9,335 nt of DNA from Gammaproteobacteria bacterium. Lineage in GTDB: Bacteria > Pseudomonadota > Gammaproteobacteria > Arenicellales > Spongiicolonaceae. Below the pieces are notes generated by a model. That model saw only the letters and a list, made by a program, of their open reading frames with translations, searched no databases and was not told the origin of the DNA. The stretch lies in NCBI GenBank assembly GCA_007570945.1, contig RKSH01000186.1, positions 1 to 9,335 of the forward strand, written 5' to 3'. Below, one piece after another: positions 1 to 6,397 of the stretch. How positions within the stretch are numbered: the first letter of the stretch is position 1; the number at the start of each line of letters is the position of its first letter. The position numbers were made by a program, and so were the translations under genes.

Positions 1-135
1 ACGGTACCGTCGGTTTGAGCGGCGGCCGGCGGGACCGCGGCGAGGGCGAGGATGGCGAGTAGCGCGCCGCTAATTAACCCCCGAATCGCGGGGGGGGGGG
101 GCGACGGTGGCGGCGGCGAAGTGGATGATGTTCAT
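1..135 (-). CDS. Exported protein, N-terminal part (partial), out of frame at a poly-C run
   Basis: The ATG at 135-133 lies behind a good Shine-Dalgarno GAGG at about 148-145. The first codons read MNIIHFAAATVAPPP. After the C run the recorded frame ends at a stop at 72-70, giving a 21-residue product. Read with one C fewer, the frame stays open to the window edge and continues AIRGLISGALLAILALAA, then VPPAAA-QTDGTV: a hydrophobic core followed by an AxA-type signal peptidase I site. An exported protein (periplasmic, secreted or outer membrane) is therefore inferred. No ATG, GTG or TTG lies in that frame after the C run, so translation has to cross it. The mature part is outside the window, so its function is unknown. 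The gene follows lysC on the same strand with about 60 nt between, and has its own promoter. It is either phase-variable, decayed, or hit by a sequencing error. Confidence 0.65.
90..101. repeat. Homopolymer run of 12 G (12 C on the coding strand)
   Basis: Twelve consecutive G at 90-101 lie inside the start of the exported-protein gene, 11 codons after its ATG. Of lengths near this one, 11 or 14 would keep the signal peptide in frame; 12 does not. Long G/C runs in the first codons of surface-protein genes are the classic substrate for slipped-strand phase variation. They are also a common place for assembly or polymerase errors. Confidence 0.9.
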
Positions 136-172
136 GACGAAATACCTCATTGGCGAAGTGAAAGTTGCGCAA

Positions 173-181
173 AGTGTAGCA
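173..181 (-). promoter_or_regulatory. Extended -10 promoter candidate for the exported-protein gene
   Basis: On the minus strand TGCTACACT has the extended -10 form TGnTAnnnT. The best -35 at 17 bp spacing, CTCTTG, is weak, and that hexamer falls inside the end of lysC. Transcription would begin near 166, leaving a leader of about 30 nt that contains the GAGG ribosome binding site. This lets the gene be expressed separately from lysC. Confidence 0.4.
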
Positions 182-194
182 CAATTCGCCGGAG

Positions 195-689
195 TCAAGA
201 GGACGGGGGTTGGTTGTGGTCCAGTTGGAACTCGCGGTGCAGGGCGCGCATGGCGGCTTCCAGATGGCGGTCGTCTATGGCGACGGAGATTTTGATTTCG
301 GAGGTGGAAATCATCTGGATGTTGATGTCCTCGCCGGCCAGGGCGCTGAACATGCGCGCGGCAATGCCGGCATGGGAGCGCATGCCCACGCCGACCACGG
401 AGATTTTGGCGATGGCGGGGTCGCCGAGAACGTCGCGGGCGGCGAGGGTGACGGCGGCTTCGCGGAGTTTTTCCAGGCCGATTTTGTAGTCGGAGCGCTC
501 CACGGTGAAGGTGAGGTCGGTGGTGCCGTCCACGCCCACATTCTGGATAATCATGTCCACATTGATGTGCGCATCGGCGATGGGCGACAGGATTTGCCGC
601 GCCACGCCGGGCCTGTCGGGGACGCCGCGGATGGTGAGTTTGGCCTCGTTGTTGCTGTAGGCCAGGCCGGTGATGAGCGGTTGCTCCAT
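195..689 (-). CDS. Predicted aspartokinase beta (regulatory) subunit from an internal in-frame start
   Basis: Within lysC, codon 246 is ATG (689-687), preceded by GAGG and eight A on the coding strand, which is close to ideal ribosome-binding-site spacing. Translation from it gives a 164-residue protein beginning MEQPLITG and consisting only of the two ACT domains. Aspartokinases of the alpha2beta2 kind, as in Bacillus subtilis and Corynebacterium glutamicum, make their small subunit this way, from the C-terminal part of the same gene. The ribosome binding site is stronger than the one before the full-length start. That the product forms here is inference. Confidence 0.6.
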   Translation of the reverse strand: MEQPLITGLAYSNNEAKLTIRGVPDRPGVARQILSPIADAHINVDMIIQNVGVDGTTDLTFTVERSDYKIGLEKLREAAVTLAARDVLGDPAIAKISVVGVGMRSHAGIAARMFSALAGEDINIQMISTSEIKISVAIDDRHLEAAMRALHREFQLDHNQPPSS

Positions 690-1424
690 TTTTTTTTCCT
701 CGCAAGTGATGAGTGTGCCGGCGCCGGGCGCGAATGATGAGAGAACGCGCAACGGCACCCGGTATTTGCCGACCAACTCCACCGAGCGGGTCTGCAAAAC
801 ACGCGCCCCGGAACTGGCCAGTTCCAGCATCTCCTCCATGGTGATGCGGGGAATGCACCGCGCCTCCGGCACGATGCGCGGGTCGGCGGTGTACACGCCG
901 TCCACATCGGTGTAAATCCGGCACTCGCCGGCGCCGAGGGCGGCGGCCAGGGCGACCGCGGTGGTGTCGGAGCCGCCGCGGCCCAGGGTGGTGACATTGC
1001 CGGCCTCGTCCACGCCCTGAAAACCGGCCACCACCGGCACCGTGCCGGCGGCGATGTCGCGGCGCAGGGCGGCGGTTTCAATGCGCGCGATGCGGGCGCG
1101 GCCGTGCACCTTGTCGGTGATGACCGGCACCTGCGCGCCATTATACGAGCGCGCGGCGACTTTGCGCGCCTGCAACGCCATCACCAATAGCGCGCTGGTG
1201 CGCACCTCGCCGGTGGCCAGCAGCGCGTCCACCTCGCGCGGCGGCGCGGCGGCGTTCAGCGCGCGCGACATTTGCAACAGGCGGTCGGTCTCGCCGGCCA
1301 TGGCCGACACCACCACCACCAAATCATGGCCGGCTTTGCTGGTGGCGGCGGCGTTGGCGGCGACTTTTTCGATGCGCTCGGCATCGGCGACCGAGGTGCC
1401 GCCGTATTTGTCCACGATAAGCAC
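195..1424 (-). CDS. lysC: Aspartate kinase (aspartokinase), monofunctional
   Basis: Cytoplasmic enzyme that phosphorylates L-aspartate with ATP, the first step toward lysine, threonine, methionine and diaminopimelate. The 409-residue protein opens with the kinase motif KYGGTS (residues 6-11) and has GRGGSDTTA at 148-156 and YTDVDGVYTADPR at 171-183. Two ACT-type regulatory segments follow: AKLTIRGVPDRPGVA near 261-275, and ISVVGVGMRSHAGIA near 341-355 with QMISTSEIKISV at 370-381. No homoserine dehydrogenase domain is fused, so it is the stand-alone type. The start is GTG at 1424-1422, two bases after the alaS stop; no strong ribosome binding site precedes it, which suggests translational coupling to alaS. 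It is last in recA-recX-alaS-lysC. An internal start at codon 246 probably yields a second subunit. The gene symbol could also be ask. Confidence 0.95.
   Translation of the reverse strand: MLIVDKYGGTSVADAERIEKVAANAAATSKAGHDLVVVVSAMAGETDRLLQMSRALNAAAPPREVDALLATGEVRTSALLVMALQARKVAARSYNGAQVPVITDKVHGRARIARIETAALRRDIAAGTVPVVAGFQGVDEAGNVTTLGRGGSDTTAVALAAALGAGECRIYTDVDGVYTADPRIVPEARCIPRITMEEMLELASSGARVLQTRSVELVGKYRVPLRVLSSFAPGAGTLITCEEKKMEQPLITGLAYSNNEAKLTIRGVPDRPGVARQILSPIADAHINVDMIIQNVGVDGTTDLTFTVERSDYKIGLEKLREAAVTLAARDVLGDPAIAKISVVGVGMRSHAGIAARMFSALAGEDINIQMISTSEIKISVAIDDRHLEAAMRALHREFQLDHNQPPSS
687..702 (-). promoter_or_regulatory. Internal ribosome binding site and ATG within lysC
   Basis: The coding strand reads CGAGG, eight A, then ATG. 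GAGG is complementary to the 16S anti-Shine-Dalgarno and sits eight bases before the start. It is the best ribosome binding site in lysC and decides the beta-subunit start. The run of nine A (including that of ATG) could also cause slippage. Confidence 0.6.
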
Positions 1425-1426
1425 GG

Positions 1427-4096
1427 TCAGTTGCGCGCTGCCGCCTGCAGCGCCGCGCCCACCGCGGCCAGAGCAAAGTCCAGGGCCGCCGCATCCGGGC
1501 CGCCGCCCATGGCCAGCGCGTCACGGCCGCCGCCGCTGCCGCCCACCCGCCGCGACAATTCGGCGGCGACAAGGCCGGCGCGCACCCGGCCGGTCAAGGC
1601 CGGCGGCACCGCCACCACCAGGTTCACCTTGCCGTCCACCACGCCGCCGGCCACCACCACCGCCGACGCCGTCTCTTTCCCCTGCCGCAGCCGGTCGGCC
1701 ACCGCGCGCAACTCTTTCATGCCGGCGCCGTCCACCCGCGCCACGGTGAAGGCCATGCCGTCCACTTCCTCCACCGTGATTCCGCCGCCGACCTCACCCC
1801 CGCCGCCGGCGCCCCGGGCCGCCAATTGCGCGCTCAGCGTCTGCACCCGCTGCTCCATCTCGCGGCCGCGCTTTTGCAACTGGCGCACCCGCGCCGGCAA
1901 TTCGGCGCGCGGGCATTTCAACTCTTCGCACAGCGCGTCCACCTCAATCTCCAGCGCGGCCACCGCCTTCACCGCCGCGCCGCCGCACACCGCCTCCACC
2001 CGCCGCACACCGGAGGCGACCGCGCTCTGGCCGGAGATTTTGAACAGGCCGATGTCGCCGCTGCGCCGAACATGCGTGCCGCCGCACAACTCCAGCGAAT
2101 GCGCGCCCATGCCCACCACGCGCACGCGCTCGCCGTATTTCTCGCCGAACAGGGCGCGGGCGCCGGCGGCGGCCGCATCAAGGCGCGACATTTCCTTAAT
2201 TTGCACGGCGTGGTTGGCGCGCACTTCGCGGTTGACCCAGTGTTCCACCGCCGCCACCTCAGCGCGGCCGAGGGGCGCCGGGTGCGAGAAGTCAAAACGC
2301 AGCCGCCCGGCCTCCACCAACGAGCCGCGTTGTCGGACATGCGCGCCTAAAACCTCACCGAGGGCGGCGTGCAGCAGGTGGGTGGCGGAATGATTCATGG
2401 CGGCGCCGGCGCGGTGGGCGGCGTCCACCTCGGCGCGCACCCGGCCGCCGACGGTGAACGTGCCACGGCGGACGCGGCCGATGTGGGCAACGGCGCCGCC
2501 GGGCAGGCGGCGGGTGTCGCCGACCGTGAACTCGGCGCCGCCATTTTTGGACTCGCCGTCACCATGCAGCACGCCGCGGTCACCAACCTGGCCGCCGGCC
2601 TCGGCATAAAACGGAGTGGCGTCAAGAACCACCATCACGGAGCCGCCATTTTCGGACCCGCCATCACCGTTCACCGAGTCCACCGCAGCGCCTTCTGCGG
2701 CCAGGGCGACAATTTCGGCATCGCTTTCCAGAGTCTCGTAACCGGTAAACCGGGTGGGCGCGTCCACCGCAAGGCGCGGCGCCCGGGCGGCGTCAAACCG
2801 GTCGCGCGATGAGCGGCCGCGGGCGCGTTGGCGGTTCATGGCCTCGTCAAAACCGGCCAGGTCGGCGCGCAATCCGTGCTCGCGCGCCGCATCCACGGTG
2901 AGGTCCACCGGAAAACCATAGGTGTCGTACAGTTTGAACACCACATCGCCGGCGATGGCGCCATCGGCGGCGGCGGCGATTTCGCGCTCCAGCAGTTTCA
3001 GCCCCTGCTCCAGCGTTTGCGCAAAGCGCTCGCTCTCGCGCAGCAATTCTTTCTCCACCCGCGCGCGGTTGTGGACCAGTTCCGGGTAGGCTTCGCCCAT
3101 CTCCTCCACCAGCGCGCCCGCCAGTTGGTGCAAAAACGGCCGGCGGCCGCCCAGTTGGTGGGCGTGGCGGATGGCGCGGCGGATGATGCGGCGCAACACG
3201 TAGCCGCGCCCCTCGTTGGTGGGGGTGACGCCGTCGGTGACCAGAAACGCCGCCGAGCGCAGGTGGTCGGCAATCACGCGCAGGCCTTTGTTGCCGGCGG
3301 TGTCGCGCACGCCGAGCAGTTGGGCGGCGGCGTTGATGAGGCTGCGGAACAAATCAATGTCGTAGTTGCTGTGCACGCCCTGCAGCACGGCGGCGATGCG
3401 CTCCAGGCCCATGCCGGTGTCCACCGACTGCTGCGGCAGCGGCGCCAATTCGGCGCCGGCCGAGTCGCGGTTGAACTGCATGAACACCAGGTTCCAGATT
3501 TCCACATAGCGGTCGCCGTCCGCATCGGCGCTGCCCGGCGGTCCGCCGGCGACCTCGGGGCCGTGGTCGTAGAAGATTTCACTGCACGGCCCGCACGGTC
3601 CGCTGTCGCCCATGGCCCAGAAATTGTCGTCGCCGGCAATGCGCGACAGGCGCGCCGGGTCCACGCCCACATGCCGCAGCCACACATCGGCGGCCTCGTC
3701 GTCGTCCTGGTAAACCGTCACCCACAACCTCTCCGGCGGCAGCGAAAAATGTTCGGTGAGCAATTGCCAGGCGAAGGTGACGGCCTCTTTTTTGAAGTAG
3801 TCGCCGAAACTGAAGTTGCCGAGCATCTCGAAAAAAGTGTGGTGGCGCGCGGTGTAGCCGACGTTTTCCAGGTCGTTGTGCTTGCCGCCAGCGCGCAGGC
3901 AGCGCTGGGCGGTGACGGCGCGCGGGCAGGCGCGTTTTTCCAGGCCGAGCAGCGCCTCCTTAAACTGCACCATGCCGGAGTTGGTGAACAGCAACGTGGG
4001 GTCGTTGGCCGGCACCAGCGGCGAGCCGGGCACCACTTCATGGCCGGCGGCGCGGAAGTAATCCAGAAAGATTTTTCTGATTTCGGTTGTTTTCAT
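1427..4096 (-). CDS. alaS: Alanine-tRNA ligase
   Basis: Class II aminoacyl-tRNA synthetase that attaches alanine to tRNA-Ala and hydrolyses mischarged Ser- or Gly-tRNA-Ala. Length is 889 residues, close to the 875 of E. coli. The N-terminal catalytic domain shows FTNSGMVQFK (37-46), RHHTFFEMLGNFSFGDYFKK (84-103) and GDSGPCGPCSEI (163-174). The editing domain carries HSATHLLH (569-576) and CGGTH (671-675), supplying the four zinc-binding positions H569, H573, C671 and H675. A coiled-coil region and C-Ala domain follow, ending with the typical glycine-rich segment near 852-866. The start is ATG at 4096-4094 behind GGGGA. It lies 36 nt after recX and 2 nt before lysC. A linker near 475-520 contains a repeated Gly/Asn/Ser segment encoded by a 27-bp direct repeat. 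Confidence 0.98.
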   Translation of the reverse strand: MKTTEIRKIFLDYFRAAGHEVVPGSPLVPANDPTLLFTNSGMVQFKEALLGLEKRACPRAVTAQRCLRAGGKHNDLENVGYTARHHTFFEMLGNFSFGDYFKKEAVTFAWQLLTEHFSLPPERLWVTVYQDDDEAADVWLRHVGVDPARLSRIAGDDNFWAMGDSGPCGPCSEIFYDHGPEVAGGPPGSADADGDRYVEIWNLVFMQFNRDSAGAELAPLPQQSVDTGMGLERIAAVLQGVHSNYDIDLFRSLINAAAQLLGVRDTAGNKGLRVIADHLRSAAFLVTDGVTPTNEGRGYVLRRIIRRAIRHAHQLGGRRPFLHQLAGALVEEMGEAYPELVHNRARVEKELLRESERFAQTLEQGLKLLEREIAAAADGAIAGDVVFKLYDTYGFPVDLTVDAAREHGLRADLAGFDEAMNRQRARGRSSRDRFDAARAPRLAVDAPTRFTGYETLESDAEIVALAAEGAAVDSVNGDGGSENGGSVMVVLDATPFYAEAGGQVGDRGVLHGDGESKNGGAEFTVGDTRRLPGGAVAHIGRVRRGTFTVGGRVRAEVDAAHRAGAAMNHSATHLLHAALGEVLGAHVRQRGSLVEAGRLRFDFSHPAPLGRAEVAAVEHWVNREVRANHAVQIKEMSRLDAAAAGARALFGEKYGERVRVVGMGAHSLELCGGTHVRRSGDIGLFKISGQSAVASGVRRVEAVCGGAAVKAVAALEIEVDALCEELKCPRAELPARVRQLQKRGREMEQRVQTLSAQLAARGAGGGGEVGGGITVEEVDGMAFTVARVDGAGMKELRAVADRLRQGKETASAVVVAGGVVDGKVNLVVAVPPALTGRVRAGLVAAELSRRVGGSGGGRDALAMGGGPDAAALDFALAAVGAALQAAARN
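2537..2668. repeat. 27-bp direct repeat, two in-frame copies inside alaS
   Basis: Bases 2537-2563 and 2642-2668 match at 24 of 27 positions, with differences at 2548/2653, 2553/2658 and 2558/2663. The offset is 105 bp (35 codons), so both copies are read in the same frame. They encode GDGGSENGG (478-486) and GDGESKNGG (512-520), low-complexity segments in a linker next to the editing domain. Confidence 0.75.
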
Positions 4097-4132
4097 TTTG
4101 ATTCCCCAAAAGCCGCGCGACGGTTGTCACGC

Positions 4133-4630
4133 TCAGCCGCCCTCACCCTCACCCTCGCCGCGCAATGCCGCCGCGATTTGTTGCGGGGTAAAGCCGCGGC
4201 CGTGCAGAAAACGAAACCGTTTCTGCCGCTCGGCGGCATCGGCGGGTGGCGCGTGGAATTTTTTGCGCAACGCCGCCGCCGCGATGCCGCACCACGCCGA
4301 ATCGTAGGCCGCCAGCGCGCGCTCCACCACGGAATCGGCGACGCCGCGGCCGCGCATTTTGTGGCGGATGTAAACCGGGCCGTGGCCGCCGGCGCTGCTG
4401 GTGCGGGCGTAGGATTCGGCAAAGCGCGCATCGCACTGCGCGCCCTCCGCGCTCAGGCGCGCCACCACCGCCTCGGCCACCCCGGCATCAAACCCGCGCA
4501 CGCGCAACTTGGACACCAAATCGGCGGCGGAATGTTCGCGCCGCCCGAGCAGGCGCAGGGCGCGGTCACGACAGCGAGATGCGTCGCCGCCATCGGCCGC
4601 GATGGGCGAGCGGCGCGGTTTCGCGCACAC
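4133..4630 (-). CDS. recX: Regulatory protein RecX
   Basis: RecX binds RecA filaments and limits their growth and activity. The 165-residue product has the helical repeat pattern of the family: RALRLLGRREHSAADLVSKL near 23-42, GHGPVYIRHKMRGRGV near 82-97, and RKKFHAPPADAAERQKRFRF followed by GRGFTPQQIAAALRG near the end. It ends in a Gly/Glu tail. The start is GTG at 4630-4628, with GAGGG overlapping the recA stop about 12 nt upstream; no ATG lies near the N-terminus. It begins 15 nt after recA, the usual recA-recX arrangement, so RecA and its modulator are probably co-transcribed. Family membership rests on the motif pattern plus the position. Confidence 0.93.
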   Translation of the reverse strand: MCAKPRRSPIAADGGDASRCRDRALRLLGRREHSAADLVSKLRVRGFDAGVAEAVVARLSAEGAQCDARFAESYARTSSAGGHGPVYIRHKMRGRGVADSVVERALAAYDSAWCGIAAAALRKKFHAPPADAAERQKRFRFLHGRGFTPQQIAAALRGEGEGEGG

Positions 4631-4645
4631 GGCGGAGCGCGGCCC

Positions 4646-5749
4646 TCAGGCGGCCGGCGGCACTGCGGCAGCCTCGGCTTTGGCGCTTTTGGCCGGTTTG
4701 GCCGCCCGGGCGGGCTTTTCACGGTCGGGGGCTGACGCCGCCGCCGGTGATGCTTTCACCGGGATTCCGTGCTTTTCGCGGATTTTGGCGTCAATTTCGG
4801 CGGCAATGTCGGAGTTTTCGCGCATCCATGCTCTGACATTGTCGCGCCCCTGGCCGACGCGCTCGCCCTGGTAACTGTACCAGGCGCCGGACTTTTCAAT
4901 GATGCCGGCCTCGGTGCCGAGGTCCACCCACTCGCCCTCGCGCGAGATGCCCTCGTTGTAGAGGATGTCAAACACGCACTGGCGGAACGGCGGCGCCACT
5001 TTGTTCTTCACCACTTTCACCCGCGTCTGGTTGCCGAGCACCTCGTCGCCTTTCTTGACCGCGCCGATGCGGCGGATGTCCAGCCGCTGGGTGGCGTAGA
5101 ACTTCAGCGCATTGCCGCCGGTGGTGGTTTCGGGGTTGCCGAACACCACGCCGATCTTCATGCGAATCTGGTTGATGAACACCACCAGCGTGTTGGAGCG
5201 CTTGATGTTGGCGGTGAGTTTGCGCAACGCCTGCGACATCAGCCGCGCGTGCAATCCCATGTGCGAGTCGCCCATGTCGCCCTCAATCTCGGCTTTCGGC
5301 GTCAGCGCGGCCACCGAATCCACCACCACCACATCCACCGCCGCCGAGCGCACCAGCATGTCGGCGATTTCCAGCGCCTGCTCGCCGGTGTCCGGCTGCG
5401 ACACCAGCAAGTCCTCCACACTGACGCCCAGCCGCCCGGCATACACCGGATCCAGCGCATGTTCGGCGTCGATGAAAGCCGCGGTGCCACCCAGTTTCTG
5501 CGCCTCGGCCACCGCCGACAGCGACAACGTGGTCTTGCCCGAGGATTCCGGCCCGTAAATCTCCACCACCCGGCCGCGCGGAAACCCGCCGACGCCGAGC
5601 ACAATGTCCAGTGACAGCGAGCCGCTGGGGACCACCGTCAGGTCGCTGTCCACCTCGGAATCCCCAAGCCGCATCACCGAGCCCTTGCCGAACTGCCGCT
5701 CAATTTGCCCCAGCGCCGCGGTCAACGCCTTGCGTTTATTGTCATCCAT
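4646..5749 (-). CDS. recA: Recombinase RecA
   Basis: ATP-dependent strand-exchange protein for homologous recombination and SOS induction, acting on single-stranded DNA. The 367-residue protein has Walker A GPESSGKT at 66-73, FIDAEHALD with the catalytic Glu96, Walker B DVVVVDSVAAL near 139-149, DNA-binding loop L1 around EGDMGDSHMG (156-165), and loop L2 around GNPETTTGGNALKF (205-218). Numbering through the core matches E. coli RecA. The tail from about 333 is unusual: rich in Ala, Lys and Pro, and net basic, where E. coli has an acidic tail. The start is ATG at 5749-5747 with GGAGG eight bases upstream. A promoter lies at 5800-5828. No LexA box of the CTGT-N8-ACAG type lies between the promoter and the gene. 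First gene of recA-recX-alaS-lysC. Confidence 0.99.
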   Translation of the reverse strand: MDDNKRKALTAALGQIERQFGKGSVMRLGDSEVDSDLTVVPSGSLSLDIVLGVGGFPRGRVVEIYGPESSGKTTLSLSAVAEAQKLGGTAAFIDAEHALDPVYAGRLGVSVEDLLVSQPDTGEQALEIADMLVRSAAVDVVVVDSVAALTPKAEIEGDMGDSHMGLHARLMSQALRKLTANIKRSNTLVVFINQIRMKIGVVFGNPETTTGGNALKFYATQRLDIRRIGAVKKGDEVLGNQTRVKVVKNKVAPPFRQCVFDILYNEGISREGEWVDLGTEAGIIEKSGAWYSYQGERVGQGRDNVRAWMRENSDIAAEIDAKIREKHGIPVKASPAAASAPDREKPARAAKPAKSAKAEAAAVPPAA

Positions 5750-5799
5750 CGCACCGTTTCCTCCGGTTGTTGTGTGGGTGAAAAGTTTTTGCGCGGCGG

Positions 5800-5828
5800 A
5801 TTATTCCACACCCCGCCGCCGCCGGCAA
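5800..5828 (-). promoter_or_regulatory. Predicted sigma70-type promoter of recA
   Basis: On the minus strand TTGCCG (5828-5823), a 17-bp spacer and AATAAT (5805-5800) form a plausible -35/-10 pair. Transcription would start near 5793, giving a leader of about 44 nt with GGAGG before the ATG. The same -35 hexamer and spacing occur at the tRNA promoter at 9190-9218. The stretch from 5850 to 5750 contains no CTG or CAG at all, so an enterobacterial-type SOS box is excluded there. Confidence 0.55.
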
Positions 5829-5898
5829 ATTTAAGCCGCCGCCCGGCCGGTGGCCGCGGTTGATGGAGACGCGCGGGGGCAAGAGGCTGATAGGCGAT

Positions 5899-5929
5899 TT
5901 AGACGCCGCTGGGGTGGGGTGGCGTTTAA
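5899..5929. other. Inverted repeat between recA and the small membrane gene
   Basis: TTAGACGCC (5899-5907) and GGCGTTTAA (5921-5929) can pair over nine positions, with one G-T pair in the plus-strand RNA, around a G-rich 13-nt loop. It lies in the divergent interval between recA and the plus-strand gene. No T run follows, so it is not a clear terminator. Its role is unknown. Confidence 0.3.
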
Positions 5930-5969
5930 GCCTTGCCTTCGGGGGCGCGCCGGTGGCATGGTGTGTGGA

Positions 5970-6301
5970 ATGGCGCAGGCAGACTCCACATTCTCCACAT
6001 TCTTCAAAACGCCCGGCGCGGTGCGAGTCCGGGTCCAAGAGATTTTGCCGGGCGCCGCCCTTGCGGCTGTCCTCGCATTTTGGGGCTGGCTCGCCATCAG
6101 CGCGGTGCATCTTCGAGAAGAGATGGCACGCAACTCCGAGAACATCGTGCGCAACACCGAGAGCATTCGGCGCATTTTGAGGCCCGCCTTGATTCGATGG
6201 ATTCCCGGCTTGACTCGATGGATGCGCGGCTCGTTGCCATTCAAAGCACCCTCGCTGTGCTGGTAGGGCGCCGCGGCGGCGAAGCCGCCCCGCGCCAGTA
6301 G
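5970..6301 (+). pseudogene. Small membrane protein with coiled-coil tail, broken by a one-base frameshift
   Basis: From ATG 5970 the frame reads MAQADSTFSTFFKTPG, then a membrane span around residues 25-46 (ILPGAALAAVLAFWGWLAIS), then a polar helix REEMARNSENIVRNTESIRR. Sense ends at TTTT (6175-6178). The next frame continues at once with EARLDSMDSRLDSMDARL and AIQSTLAVLV up to TAG at 6299-6301. One extra T would join the two halves into a 110-residue protein, whereas the recorded frame stops at 6266. The tail is a heptad repeat typical of a coiled coil. ATG 5958 in the same frame is an alternative start; neither has a clear ribosome binding site. I do not recognise the family. It is the only gene here on the plus strand and converges on the ABC-transporter stub. 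The frameshift may be real decay or a sequencing error. Confidence 0.55.
6185..6226. repeat. Tandem 21-bp repeat encoding coiled-coil heptads
   Basis: Two 21-bp units, 6185-6205 and 6206-6226, encode RLDSMDS and RLDSMDA, and a diverged third unit encodes RLVAIQS. Each unit is one heptad. The repeat supports the reading frame after the frameshift as the real coding frame. Confidence 0.6.
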
Positions 6302-6308
6302 AGCCCCG

Positions 6309-6386
6309 TCACTCGAGATTGATGCCGCGAATAATCTGCGAATCGCCGAACCACTTCTCGATGTTTTCCAGTTTGATTGCGCCCAT
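6309..6386 (-). pseudogene. N-terminal stub of a sugar-type ABC transporter ATP-binding protein
   Basis: The ATG at 6386-6384 is preceded by a strong ribosome binding site, GAGGAGA, six bases away. The 25 codons read MGAIKLENIEKWFGDS, then QIIRGINLE and a stop at 6311-6309. This is the first beta-strand region of ATPases of the MalK/UgpC family, including the aromatic (W12-F13) of the A-loop region that normally precedes Walker A. The reading breaks off just before the Walker A loop should begin, so the protein cannot bind ATP in the normal way. It looks like the remains of a carbohydrate uptake operon cut by deletion. The break lies 7 bp from the stop of the plus-strand gene, marking a recombination junction near 6302-6311. 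A functional 25-residue peptide is possible but unlikely. Confidence 0.6.
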
Positions 6387-6397
6387 GGCTTGTCTCC

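Noticed and set aside
1272..2393. Plus-strand open frame of 373 codons
   Set aside because: Antisense to the lysC start and alaS end; Pro/Ala/Arg/Thr-rich low-complexity translation with no motif.
2828..4735. Plus-strand open frame of 635 codons
   Set aside because: It is antisense to alaS and recX, rich in His, Gln, Ala and Gly with no domain pattern; an artefact of GC-rich codon use opposite a real gene.
4769..5614. Plus-strand open frame of 281 codons opposite recA
   Set aside because: recA is certain on the other strand; this frame is His/Arg-rich and has no family features.
5742..6110. Minus-strand open frame overlapping the recA promoter
   Set aside because: It runs through the recA promoter and leader into the recA start and lies opposite the better-supported plus-strand membrane gene; composition looks random.
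6170..6185. Programmed ribosomal frameshift in the small membrane gene
   Set aside because: The only T run (TTTT) does not form an in-phase X XXY YYZ heptamer; a deletion or sequencing error is simpler.
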